Source: Dryococelus australis (Eukaryota > Arthropoda > Insecta > Phasmatodea > Phasmatidae). Taken from it: a DNA stretch of 64,000 bases. The notes beneath the pieces are model-generated. The model was not told the origin of the DNA, made no database searches, and worked only from the letters and a program-made list of their open reading frames with translations. Below, piece after piece: positions 21,945 to 33,361 of this stretch; position 1 is the stretch's first letter; the number at the start of each line of letters is the position of its first letter. The DNA lies in assembly GCA_029891345.1 (NCBI GenBank), contig CM057002.1, positions 14,398,295 to 14,462,294 of the forward strand. The letters are read 5' to 3'. A program made the position numbers and the translations under genes.

Positions 21945-22140
21945 CTGGGGTGGCAAGAAGGAATTTCAGGAGAGGTGCAAAAAATTTTTAGGGAAGGTAA
22001 TAGTAAAATATCAGGAAGGACGAAAAGTTAAAATATTTTATGGGGGTTGCTGAACAAATTCCAGGGGAAGTGTCACAAGAATTCCAGAGGAGGCGTTGAA
22101 ATGATTTACGGGAATATTGAAAGAATTTCAAGGTGACTGT
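21945..22140 (+). repeat. Degenerate 21-29-bp tandem repeat
   Basis: About eight degenerate units with a shared core like AATTTCAGG(G)GAGGTG and spacing of roughly 21-29 bp (for example GAATTTCAGGAGAGGTGCAA, AATTCCAGGGGAAGTGTCAC, AATTCCAGAGGAGGCGTTGA). Preceded by TTCCCAACCTGGGAGACATG, reminiscent of hAT-type ends (…CAACCTGGGG), though no right end is found. It sits just upstream of imd exon 1. Confidence 0.6.
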
Positions 22141-22429
22141 TCAATGAGTGTTAGTGTGTTAACCTGTGTACAATTAATGTACATTGTGTTAAATTAGTTA
22201 TTCGATACAGTTGGGTCCAGTATGCTTCGAACATGAATTTAATGTAATATAGGCTAACCTGTAAGAACAAAGATTCGAATTAAACACTTACAGTGATGTG
22301 TATCTCTGAACATGAACTACAAATAATGGATGAGGTTGTTTACACAATGTGTTACTTAGACCTATAGCAGAGAGGCATCCATATCACTTTCAACTAGCAG
22401 CTGTCTGCTGGTTGACAACTATACATAAC

Positions 22430-23289
22430 TTTGTTCGAGCGACCTGAACTTTCCACTACTTCTGCTCTTTTCCTGCTCTTGCTCGTTTTCATTTTGAGCG
22501 TTCGTTTGGCCGGAAGTGTTTTTTTGGGATGGTTGTTCGGGTGTCAGGAGCACTGCTCCTTTTCTCTCAAAGAGCATGTACTTTCTGCTCTTACTTTTGA
22601 GGAAGAGCAGAGGAACAGTGAGATCGAGAGCAAGAAAATACAGGCGCCAAATATTTGTGTTTATAGTCGGGACTACAAGATAGTGCTAGTTTTGCTTCAA
22701 AATCATTTCTGTGACATTGATTTATTTGCAAATGTGTTTGGCCATCCTCTGAGAACTGCTGTAAGACATGTAAATGTCATTGTAGATAACGTTGAAAATA
22801 ATACGTTCATCCTTGAAGGCAAGTGTTAAAATGACAGTTACAGTGATTAATTATTTGCCATAACCAATCACAGGCCACTTTAATGTGCCAAGCAATAAAA
22901 CTAACACTGAATCGCCCCCAATAACATTGACAATAACTTAGTTTTTGTTTTATAAGGCATCGCATGGTTAGGGTTAAGTCGAATTTACGACTGTCATTAC
23001 AAATCCCATTTTACAGAATTTGATGTTAGTACGGTTACCAGTCATCCTCTTTTAACCAAACATGCCCTTTTCTTTGCCGCCTCAAAACTGTCCGTCGCCC
23101 TACAAGTTCACACTCAATAAAGTAAAAATTACAGATTGACGTTGTGATCAGCTGATTAGTAGTAAACAGTTCCGTGGCTTTTGGCATTCGGTTGGTAGCA
23201 GAAAAGAGCAGCGCGCTTTGTGCTCTTTCCTGCTCTCAGAAATTCTCAACTTGTTCTCAAGAGTAAAAAGCTCAGGTTGCCCGAACAAA
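22430..23289. mobile_element. 860-bp inverted-repeat element
   Basis: Left end TTTGTTCGAGCGACCTGAAC, inverted right end TTTGTTCGGGCAACCTGAGC. Inside both ends are many copies of the hexamers GAGCAG/CTGCTC and of TGCTCTT. A 132-codon open frame spans 22,431-22,829 but begins inside the terminal repeat and resembles no transposase, so it is not called as a gene. Confidence 0.7.
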
Positions 23290-23375
23290 CCTAATGTCCA
23301 TACTATGCGAGGGCAAAATTAATAAATAACCTTCCCAATCATATATACATACACTCGCAATTAAGCTACCGCCCG

Positions 23376-25145
23376 GTGGCAAGCTCTCTCAACTCTCCTT
23401 CACCCAGCCAACTCCTTTTCCACTCCCTTCCTGAATTTACCGACCCCTCTCACAGATACCAATTCCTCCCTCAACACATTCCACTCCCTCACAGACCTCA
23501 CAAGCATGGACTGCCTACCCCGCTCCGTTCTCCTCCACACCCTCCAACTAATTCCTATTGTTCATAACCCTCACCACATATTGCACCACCAGCCTCTCCA
23601 TTACTTTTCCTGTACTTGATGTGAGACTCACCGGTCTGTAGCTGCCAGGCCTCCCCCTATCCTCTCCCTGCTTGTGTATAGGTACCACCATAGCATCCTT
23701 CCAATCTTGTGGTAACTTACCCTCTCCTAAGGACTCTTTAAACAGCACTTCTAAATATTTTGCCAACTCCTTACCACCAAACTTTAGTGCTGCGTTACTG
23801 CACTCCAAACTGCTAATAACCTTTTCTAGCTCCCACTCCCTCATCTTATATACACCCCCCAAACCCTGTTTGTCCCCCTATTCCAACCCTCCTTTGCCTC
23901 AAACACTGACAAGTACTGTCCTTGCAGCATATTCGATTCTTCTTGGTCATTTAACGCATGCCTAGCATCCCTTCCTGTTAGCAGAGGGATCACTTCCTCT
24001 CCTCCCCTTAACCTCCTAACATACCTAAACAATTTCCCCCATTCCTTGCCTTTTCCTTCTTCCACCATGTTCCCCAGAAATACATTCTTTGCCTGTTTGA
24101 TCTTCCTTTCAAGCTCCCTATCCATTTGTTTCATCATTTCTTTAGATCTTAACATCCCTTCATTTCTCCACTTGGCATGTAATTTTCTGCACTTCTTCAT
24201 TTTAAAAATCTCCTGTCCATAATATGGCGGATCTTCACCAGTCCGTAACCTTTTCATTGGCACAAATTTCTCCAACATAACCTCCATTAATCCTCTAAAA
24301 CTTCCTCCGCAACATCTCTACACACTCCTCCATAGACCATTTTTTAAACCTGTCTCTCAGGAATATTTCTGCCCCCTTCTTGTCTCCTCTCCCATACTGC
24401 CACACCAACCTTTCTGCCATTTGCACTTCCCTCATCCTGCCAATCCCAATTTCCACAACTGGGATATGATGGTCGCTTATACCATCCAATACTATTGCAC
24501 CAACTACAGCATTCCTAGGTCTGACCAACACCACGTCCAGCACTGACCCAACACCCTCCTCATTCCATCTCGTAGGTGTTTCTACTACCTGGACTAATCC
24601 TCTTGACTAACTGTGCTGCCATTCTCTGCATCATGTTACCCATTCCTTCTGCACCTGCTACCCATTTCACCCCTGGCATATTCAAATCCCCTGCTACAAC
24701 CACCCACTGCCTGTCCTTTAGTCTATCGACCCTCTTCTTGATCACTTCAATTGCCTGCCATCCCTGTCCTGGTGGTCTATACGCTGCCAGCAAAGTGATT
24801 TTCCTATTACTACCACCATTCAATTTAATTTCCATTACCTCGACATCCTCACTAACCCATTCTAACATCCCATTTAGCCCTTTCCTTACACACACCATTA
24901 TTCCTCCTCCTCTCCCATCCCTGTCTCTTCTGAAGATAGTGAGTGAACTTATCCTGCCTACACTCAATGTCCAGTACTTCCTCAGTCAACCAAGTCTCCA
25001 CAGCTACCACTATATCCGCCCCATATCCTTCAACCTTTCCCCAGAATCCCTCCAGCTTGTTGTACACACTCCTACAGTTCACCACCATTATCTTTATACT
25101 AGTACTCTGCTTTACCATCCTACATTGCTTACCTCCTATCTCCAC
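23376..25145 (-). pseudogene. LINE ORF2: endonuclease plus gutted reverse transcriptase
   Basis: Endonuclease motifs in order: KIMVVNCRSVYNKLEGF and VVAVETWLTEE (25.1-24.97 kb), VVVAGDLNMPGVKW (about 24.7 kb), GISDHHIPVVEI (about 24.47 kb). A Lys/Arg-rich linker follows (24,287-23,841), then the reverse transcriptase start DWKDAMVVPIHKQGEDRGRP and YRPVSLTSSTGKVMERLV (to about 23,560). The sequence then jumps to a C-terminal tail, SVREWNVLREELV (about 23,480). Palm motifs including Tyr-x-Asp-Asp are absent, and several frames are used. Non-functional. Confidence 0.82.
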
Positions 25146-25214
25146 CCCTGCGGCCTCATCAATGCTATCCTCTCCATTTCTCTCCCCTTCCGTTTCCTTG
25201 CTTCTAACTGACTG

Positions 25215-25628
25215 CTATTTCAACAACTGCTGCTCTGCCCTGACCCTCTCCATGCAGCCAACTACTTCTCTACCTAGCAGGTCACCTAGAATCCTCTTTC
25301 CCTGTTCGGTCAGGTGAACCTGGTCCCTCTCTACACTTTCCCAGCCTACCCATTTCCTATTATCTATAAATGTAGCCCCCAAATCCCTACACACCCTCTC
25401 ATACACCTCACTCGCAGCCATTGCCTTCCTATAGGATACTCCTTTCCTAACCAGCACGCCACTGAGTACTGCCCTAGCTCCAGGGAACTTCTCCCGCAAT
25501 TTCCTCAACAATCCCCTGAGGTCCCGCTCTACCTCCTGCCTCACCTCCCTATAAGCTACGTCATTTCCCCCTACATGAATGACCTTTGCCACCCTGCTAC
25601 CTTTCATACCACTAACCCTTTCCTCCAA
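25215..25628 (-). pseudogene. LINE ORF1, SGNH/GDSL esterase-like domain
   Basis: KVIHVGGNDVAYREVRQEVE gives the SGNH block III Gly-x-Asn-Asp. DQVHLTEQGKRILGDLL gives block V Asp-x-x-His with the following Leu/Gly. Between them lie …KFPGARAVLSGVLVRKG…, the usual beta strand. Esterase domains of this kind occur in ORF1 of CR1-, L2- and RTE-like LINEs. The nucleophile Ser block expected further N-terminal is not visible; the frame is separated from the coiled coil by a C-run (about 25,646-25,659). Confidence 0.72.
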
Positions 25629-25853
25629 ATCCCTGGTATTTGCCCCCCCCCCCCCCCAAAAAAAGCTGCTTTATATGTAATTTCCTTCCTGATATTCCTC
25701 AGCTCCACCCCCTTTACAATAGAGCTGCCTAGAAAAAACTATCTCTGGCTCCCTTCTTACATCCTGTTCCTGCTTTGTGGCTCTTCCAACCACCTGCCTA
25801 CCCTTGTCTCCGGCCTCCTACAGCACCCTTGTTTCCCTCCCTTTGGCCAGCCC

Positions 25854-26497
25854 TCATCTTTCCCCTATGGCCCTGAACTGTCCACTTTCTCCTGCTTGCT
25901 GGTCCTTGCTAATCACACACTTGCAAGCCTCAGCATACTGCTTCCTACCTTCTACCACTGCCTGTTCCCTACTTTCTGTTTCCCGTTCCTCTATTCCTGA
26001 TTGCTTCCTGCCTACTACTATCACCTTATCTCTTGCTACTATTTCTTGCTCCTCTAACCTTATTTGCTGTCTGTCTCCTACTGCCTTATCCCTTTCTACT
26101 GCCTCCAACTCCTCTATCCTCCTCCTTAATCTTACCACCTCTATCTCTGCCTTTCCTCCTGCAGCCCTACTTGCATTCTGCCTAACTCATCCTCTCTACT
26201 CAGCTTTTCCTCCTATGAGCTAGCTTGCATTTTCCTTAGCACCCCCTTTACATCTTCTAACTCCTCCTCTAACTTATCCACCCTCATTTCTACTCTACTC
26301 TTACCCATCTCATTCCTGACCTTTTCCTCCATCCTCTCAATCCTATGCATCATTTCCCTCTCTTTCCTGCTCATCAAATCTACCATCTCCCCTTTCCACC
26401 TCTCCTCCTTAGCCACTTCCATTGACACTGGCACACCCTCTACAAAGCTTCCCCTCAGCATATCCCAAATCCAGTTTCCACCTTCATATATTGACAT
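25854..26497 (-). pseudogene. LINE ORF1, coiled-coil region
   Basis: Two frames: 26,497-26,213 (RIERMEEKVRNEMGKSRVEM, DKLEEELEDVKGVLRKMQ) and 26,138-25,854 (RLRRRIEELEAVERDK …). Heptad patterns rich in Glu, Arg, Lys and Leu indicate a long coiled coil, as used by ORF1 proteins to trimerise and coat element RNA. A stop or frame change separates the two halves, so it is broken. Confidence 0.65.
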
Positions 26498-26851
26498 GGA
26501 TGTGATTTAATGTAAAATTTGTGCATTTTTGACATACACAGATTGAAGCAGAACCCACGTTCATTTCTACATACTGCCTTTTCTTTAATGAAATTGATTT
26601 TTTACATTTTCTTCATTTAAAAATCTGAATCAAGACTTGCATGGACATTTAATTTTGTATTTTAACTCAATCATTGAAAGATAAGTCTTTTGTAATTTTA
26701 GTTAAAAGTTCTTTCGGTACTTCTTAAGAATACGGGCTTTTCTGAAAGAAAAAAGTCTCAGAAAGTGGTATAATTCCACACTACTAATTACACAGAACAC
26801 AAATTTACGAGGGGCATCAACATTTGACAAATAGAAACCCCAAAAACGATA

Positions 26852-27115
26852 GTGGGGAGGGCTATGAAGTTCAGGGAAATTGTGGTGTAAAATGGGTGAA
26901 AAATATGAAAATAATGTAATATTTATTCATGAAACTACATTAAATTGCAAACAAAACTGAACCAAATATTAACTAAATAGACAATATTATCAATACAATA
27001 GTGGGGAGGGCTATTAAGATCAGGGAAATTGTTAGGTTAAAAAAATACAAAATAAGTACGTTTTCTTTACAAACTTTAACCCCTAAATTTCCCTGATCTT
27101 CATAGCCCTCCCCAC
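26852..27115. mobile_element. TA-flanked short palindromic MITE with a duplicated arm
   Basis: GTGGGGAGGGCTATTAAGAT… at 27,001 and its inverse …CTTCATAGCCCTCCCCAC ending 27,115 form a 115-bp element, flanked by TA on both sides (26,999-27,000; 27,116-27,117). A third arm, GTGGGGAGGGCTATGAAGTT, starts at 26,852, also after TA. It may be an older copy into which the 115-bp one inserted. TA duplication suggests a Tc1/mariner-type source. The arms include AGGGAAATT. Confidence 0.78.
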
Positions 27116-27306
27116 TATCGTATTTGTAGCTTGTATTGGTAATATTGTCAATTTAGGTAATGTTCAGTTCAAGTTATTGCAATTAAACAGGTTTTCATGA
27201 GACAATATTACAGTAATATTACAAATAGTAAAAAAATATGTTAAATTGCAAAACACACACACATTATTTCTCAATGTAAATAGTCAACACATGATAATAA
27301 TTTATG

Positions 27307-27640
27307 GGAAAACGCCAAGCTTCGCTGATGCGTGATGCTTTACGACACCACCCAAAAAGAATTCCCGGCACCTTGAATCACCGTTTTGAGGATTTACTCT
27401 CCTGCTGATGCTGCGACTCTAGCTCGGTGCACAATGTTTGGCTACGCTTGTACAGTATTTTGAAGTGTAAGGGGGCTACCCTTGAAAATAATTTGTAGGG
27501 AAACTCCAAGCTTCGCTGATGCGTGACGCTTCGCGTCACCACCCAAAAAAATTGCAGGTGCACCTTCAATCACTGTTCGGGGATTTACTCCCCTGCTGGG
27601 GCTGGGACTCTGGCTTGGTGCATAATGTTTGGCTACACTT
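27307..27640 (+). repeat. Tandem duplication, 191-bp period
   Basis: Two adjacent diverged copies beginning GGGAAA(A)C(G/T)CCAAGC: 27,307 and about 27,498. Shared blocks include CCAAGCTTCGCTGATGCGTG, CACCACCCAAAAA, GATTTACTC(T/C)CCTGCTG and ATGTTTGGCTAC. It abuts the start of family-A copy 3 at 27,641 exactly. Confidence 0.75.
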
Positions 27641-29564
27641 TGACACCGGCTAACAGCCAGCGGTGCTAGAGCCCTAGACTGCGCGCATTACGCACATGCC
27701 CTGCTCGTGAGCAAAGAGGCCAATAATTTTGAACTCTCACATAAATACTATTTTTCAGTGTAAAATGTGTTTTATAATTGTATTTGCAGAGTTTAATATG
27801 TCTTTAAAAGTTTTGAAGTGTTTGTTATTATCCTGAAATTGTTTAATTATGAAATTCAAAGTGCTCGCGGCACCGAGATTAAGAACACTAATATTCCGGC
27901 GTGAATGCCGTCATAAAGAGACACTGAAATAATATGAAAAATTCATAAGAAAATTATAAAATGTAAAACAGTATTTAATTTAATTTCTGCAATTTTACTT
28001 CAATAATAAAATATTCTACTCTGCATGCATAGCACTTCTCCTTATGTGAACCCCGTAGGCGGCCATGGTAGGTCCGTGCGACGCTTGCCTCTGTGCAGTC
28101 TGTCTAGGAGAGCTGGCGAGGTAACACAGTCATGTACACACTAAAACTTTTGTTCACTGATAGGTTTTAATAGTCAATTTAGTTTACCGGTCAACCTTTG
28201 CTTGCGTACGTTTTGCCAGACATTTCCACAACATTATGCTTCCGCTTTACTAATTTATTTTGCCCTTATGGCATTTTTAACTTAATCGAGGAGGAGGAAA
28301 TAGATGTCGGAGAGGTCACGCAACCCGCGCAACTTGAATCGGGCACCATCCTCCTATGTAAACTGTGTTTCATTGTAATTTCTGTATTATTAATACGTGC
28401 AATTTCAAGACTTTGTTTTCATGTATGTATTTGAGGGTATTTTTCCATGTTTGAATATTTTACGGTAACATCACGTATAACAACATGGCTGACCGACGCC
28501 AAGTATTAATCGTAATGCCATCATTACGATTTGAGAGCTTATTTATGTAATATTGTATGTGCAATATTTTATTTAGGGTTCTACGATAAATTTTGTCAGG
28601 GTTCCATGTAAATTCACGTAAATTGATCCAATTTGTACTTGACCATGCTGTCATGTTAATGTTTGATTTTACCGCCATCAGGCATGCTACAAGCCTGCAA
28701 TCACTTAAATCGTGAAGAGGATAATTTTCTCACTCAGAATAATACTTTGTCTGAATTTAATTTGCAGTTTTCACAAAGAAATATTGAAATCCCACTTGAC
28801 CAACGTGTCCACTACGAACTTCATCCAGCGGTATCCGCACCATCTAAACTTATTTTCACACATATGTGTGTTTATTGCGAATACTGATCTCGTGTCCCAT
28901 CTTGTTTCATGTATCTTTTGAGGGTTTATGTAATTTTGTAACTTGTGTACGGTGCAATTATTCTCGTCCTAGCCCACTCTATAGGCCGTGACCACACTAC
29001 CCACGCGCTGGAGGGCGAGCCCCAACAAGTTTGCGTTAGTGATGCAGAGTAATCACACATGTTAATGTATCATCAGGGTTTCATTTTGTAATTCACAGTG
29101 TCCTGTCTTCAGGGAAAACCGTCAGTCCACCCTAGCGGCTGTCGGCCCTCTTGCCTTGTGAAGATAGTGTTTCCATAAACCACGGTGAGATAATCCATCT
29201 AGACGTGCGCTAGATTAATTGCCTACTGGGGAACACCCAAGCGAAGTTAGCTAGACACGACAGAGTGTATCATTTATTTCATGGCATGTTATTTATATGC
29301 ATAATATCAATCAAAATAAGTCTCACATTGAACTTAGCTCTTTCATTTGTAGTGACAGTGTCCTAGCCAGATGTGTTTTACAAGTGATAAATATGTTTAG
29401 TAAAGGTTTAGTATTGCCCACGTGTTTGTAAGTACGAACGGGTGAGACGGACACACAGAACCCACACCATCCCTGAGAACCCTGAGTCTCAAGCACCGCT
29501 GACGCCCATATTACCAGTAAGTATTTGTGTCATTGTTCGTCTCGGGTCTCACCCGACGGCATCA
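27641..29564 (+). repeat. Family-A dispersed repeat, copy 3
   Basis: Bounded by TGACACCGGCTAACAGCCAG and CACCCGACGGCATCA, about 1.92 kb, closely similar in order to copies 1 and 2. No perfect target duplication (ACTT vs ATTG). Short open frames inside (28,198-28,434; 28,663-28,921) are not conserved in the other copies. Confidence 0.82.
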
Positions 29565-29599
29565 ATTGGCATTCCCAAGTGTGTTCAACTGCGAGAAGA

Positions 29600-29790
29600 T
29601 AGTGGACATCACGCCCTTAGCCGGATTCGATGGCCCTGGAAAGTTAAAGAGGTTATGAAGTGAGTTAAGAAATTTGGGAGGCTCTTAACATCGAGGTCTT
29701 GGAAGAGGCAGACAGAAAGAGGAAGGCAATTCCATTCTGGGGAGAACAGTGAGGGAGTGGAATGTGTTGCAGGAGTTGATGGTGAAGAGT
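29600..29790 (+). mobile_element. LINE 3'-end scrap, same family as the 23-26 kb LINE
   Basis: A plus frame around 29,701-29,790 reads EGNSILGRTVREWNVLQEL, matching the C-terminal tail of the LINE at about 23,480 (SVREWNVLREELV) but on the opposite strand. About 190 bp, 5'-truncated as usual for LINEs. Confidence 0.6.
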
Positions 29791-30530
29791 AAATAAGTTC
29801 TGCCATAGGCCAACTACAAGTCGAAAATACATTATTTAACTCAACTATATAGCTACATGTAAACACAGCAGCTATATTGAGAACTACAGACCATAAAAGA
29901 AAATGTCTTAAGATATAATATCGAGTTTCAAACCTTTGCAGTGAACCAGGTCATTAGTTAATATTAATTAAACACATAGTTACAGGTATGACTCAATTTT
30001 TAATGTGTAATTTTATTTATAGAACAGGCAATTCACACTTCACAAAGAAATACAACACATAGCAAATTCGACACAAGTCGCGAAATTATTACCATGGGAC
30101 ATTATTTTTTACGATCAAATATTCTACTTGCACATTACTTACGGCAACAAAACAGACGAGGAAAAGCCCTGTAACTTTGGATAACCTTTCCCTTCGGTCT
30201 TACAAGTAACACACATTCCTGTATTTCTTTTCTTGTAACGTGAATGATCACATTTACATAAAATATGAAGTATACACAGTATATCAATCGTGTTTGGATT
30301 GTGAATATATTGAGATACACATACAATGTTGCCAAAAGTCGTTACGTAATAACAAATTCGTATAGCCAGCAAAAGATCAAATTGTGTATACAGTAAACAT
30401 CAAAAATCACGAGAAACATGATAAAAACCTACATTTTTTAAAATTAAATGCCAAGCCCCCAAATCCCGCTACGCCATCGTGAACACCTTCTCAGTTCTCG
30501 TATCCTCCGACATGCATGTTAGTAACTAAT

Positions 30531-30976
30531 GCCCAGTTGCACCATTAGTTAACAACTAGATCCCAGCTCAGCAAATATCATCTACAAATGTTTGAAAACG
30601 CGCCAAGAGATACAACTACGTTCGATTATTTTATTGGGTAATTAAAACAACATTTTTTGCACTTAAATATTATTCCGTAAATATCATAAAACAATAATTC
30701 ACTTAAAACAGATCAAACTACGATAATCTCGTATTATCTACAGTGAAAAATATCCTCTACTTCCATGACCTCAATATTACGAACCAATAGCTTTCTTTGT
30801 CTCATACTTAATCTCTAATTCACGCTTTTGGGACCAAGATCGATGAAGCGAAGATCAAGAATCATGAAATTTCATGGGTGCAACACTTTTACATTGGAAC
30901 CAAGATCAAACTGGATCGGGGGTCGGAATTTAGATCATTCGGTCTCAAATCGGAGAAGATGTTGGTGCAACCGGGC
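30531..30976. mobile_element. MITE with GCCCAGTTGCACCA ends
   Basis: Left GCCCAGTTGCACCATTAGTT, inverted right GCCCGGTTGCACCAACATCT; an adjacent AT/AT extends the palindrome. About 446 bp, no transposase. Ends of this kind are common in arthropod PIF/Harbinger-like MITEs, but a 3-bp target duplication is not clear. The 148-codon minus frame at 30,889-31,335 runs across its border and is not called. Confidence 0.68.
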
Positions 30977-33274
30977 ATGAGATGGTAAGAGAATGAGATG
31001 CATCCCAGGGCAAGCCATACACGCCTTCGGACGGATGAATGATCAAAATTGAGTGCATGCATCGCTGCTATAGCAGGGTTGTCTGGTGTCATGGATGCAA
31101 TTGTAGACATGTATGTACATACTCTGAAAGAGTAAAGCGACGTTACTAGGCTGGAACATAGGGGGGGGGGGATGGTATGTGGATGGGATTTTTGAAATAC
31201 TACCATAGTAGTCTGGGAGGCACTAGCATTTTCATCGGAGAGCTCAAGTACAGTTGGGTCGTATGGCTGACAGCACACGTGCGGCCCCCTCGATGTCCGA
31301 CGTCTCATTGCAGAAGTTGTAGAAACTTGCACCATTCATCCCTGATATATTCCAAAATACCTGGTCTCGCGAGAGTTATTGGAGCTACTCTCATACGTTT
31401 ACTCTCTCCCGGTGCTGTTACAGGCCATCCCTTATGCCTTATGAAAATATATGTACTATTACTGGTTCTGTGGTCAAGAAGTTACCATTGAAATAATAAA
31501 GCAGTCGAGTCGGTGAACGTACTTATTTTATTCTAATAAACCTCCGACGAGAGCAAACAAACATTTGCCCCGGTAAAGCAGGTTACATGCTAGCACTGAG
31601 AAAAGGCGGAAAAATGCCTACATGAAATTTAAGTTATTATGTCCTGGCCATATAATAAATGAAATGGGCTGTGAGACATCTCACTCGCGGCTTTAAGACA
31701 AAATAAAGATTCCAGTCGATTACATTAAAAATTATTGGAAACTACATAACTGGTAAAACCGTGAACTGCCCGTAGAGGGCATGCGACATGACCGTCTCAC
31801 GTGGTAACCCAGAGGTTACTGTCTAACATGGTGGCAGGCTGCCTCCTTTCCGGCTCCAACTTCCGCTACTGTGTCACATGACCAACAACTTACTCTTACG
31901 TAATAATAATGTGAAATTAAAAGAATGCACGTGGCCCTAGACATATAAGGCACCCTAACCTCACTCTGGTGTCTTACGGTTATCCCGGGTACAGCCCTGC
32001 TCGTGCCGCGATTACTCTGCATTAATTTCCACAATATTTATTTTACATACTCAACACAGTCAAAATACCCTTTGTGAAAAATATTTCTTGAAACAAACAC
32101 TTATTATTATTTGTTTGCTTTTTTGGAATGTGTCCAAAACGTTACATCAAAAGTTTCCTGGTTTGTAATCCATGTAATGGGAATACTGGCTTTGTCTAGT
32201 ATTATAAGGTCCTCGATACTGTTCATTTCAGAATAATAATAAATTTAAAAATGTAAAGTAAGCACATTCAATAAAACAACTAAGATAAGTTACCACGTGA
32301 ATATTCTATGTGCATAGGGTTCTACCACGAGGTTTTGTGGATTGTTTACTTTTGCGCAATCTGCGCATATCAACACTCTGCTAATATAAATATAATACGA
32401 CATAAATAAAATACAGCAAACCCTCAAATAATATTACAAAAACATAGCACTAAATAGCACGGGCATACACTGACTGATATATAGTGACACAAGTTCCTTA
32501 GGTATCGCACTGGTGCACACGGTGCAGAATGTTCAAGACCACGTGGTCTAATGAATGTAAACAATAACATTGTGTCTGCACGGGCAAACATTAAAAACAC
32601 TGAGAAAACAATAAAACAGAAATAGGACATTTTAAGGCCACGAGAGAAATCTAAACAAAACACTAGTATTCATATTTTAAAACACGCCTATTCGATACAT
32701 ACTCGGAACACGCACTCGCTACACTGGCTGTACTCACGTGCAGATGGTGGTGCCGAAATGATATGGCGGGTTCTATCAGACGTGGTGAAATGTCTAGGGC
32801 TGGGAAATGTGGCACACGTCAATGGGTGTAGATAAGAACACAGCAAACCAGGCAAAGCAGTGATGGCCTGGGAAAATCTATGTGACAGTCGCAGAGGATA
32901 AATGTAATTTCCTTTGACTGGATTAGGGATGGAGAAAGTAACATGTTTGTTAGTTTTCGAAGATAGACTTTATGAGATTAATGAGTGGTGATAAGAATAG
33001 TGTCCTGCTGCTGCTTGAATGTAATCAAGGTCGTACCGCTGTAACACGACCCTGTAGGCGGGGGACAGAACTGTGCCAACCATCCGCAGATGCCAGGCAT
33101 CTCTGAAGCAGAAAATAAACTCTATTTCCAGGCATAAAAATAGGAGTATCTAGGAAGAGGAATGAAACCCAGTTAGGGACACCTCCATATAAATAGCATT
33201 AGTGAGTTAGCGAATGAAACCTAGTGGCAAGAGGTGATAATATTATTATATTTTCAGAAATAATACTAAATTCA

Positions 33275-33278
<4 letters not shown>
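30977..33278. other. No gene recognised
   Basis: Mixed composition with GC-richer patches at about 31,780-32,030 and 32,700-33,150 that could be decayed retroelement DNA. Open frames are all short, on both strands, and without domain or splice support. A minus-strand AATAAA (TTTATT near 31,525) is not attached to any gene I can see. Confidence 0.35.

Positions 33279-33359
<81 letters not shown>
33279..33359. repeat. (TA)n microsatellite
   Basis: About 80 bp of uninterrupted TA. Its frame encodes alternating Tyr-Ile, which explains the open frame across it. Confidence 0.97.

Positions 33360-33361
<2 letters not shown>

Larger units (their letters stand above)
23345..26505 (-). mobile_element. 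CR1/L2-like LINE, internally deleted
   Basis: Minus-strand non-LTR retrotransposon read from 26.5 to 23.3 kb: coiled-coil ORF1 part, SGNH-esterase ORF1 part, apurinic endonuclease, linker, start of reverse transcriptase, then a jump to the C-terminal end of ORF2. The 3' terminus is near 23,345. The whole block is pyrimidine-rich on the plus strand (purine-rich sense), sharply different from neighbours. It keeps its 5' half, unlike the usual 5'-truncated LINE copies. Confidence 0.85.

Noticed and set aside
22431-22829. 132-codon plus frame with a hydrophobic start
   Set aside because: It begins inside the terminal inverted repeat of the 860-bp element and shows no transposase or other domain.
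24576-26223. Long plus-strand frames across the LINE (24,576-25,211; 25,314-26,000; 25,777-26,223)
   Set aside because: They are antisense shadows of the minus-strand LINE; its sense strand carries the endonuclease, esterase and RT motifs.
30889-31335. 148-codon minus frame
   Set aside because: It spans the edge of a MITE and a poly-G run and matches no domain I know.
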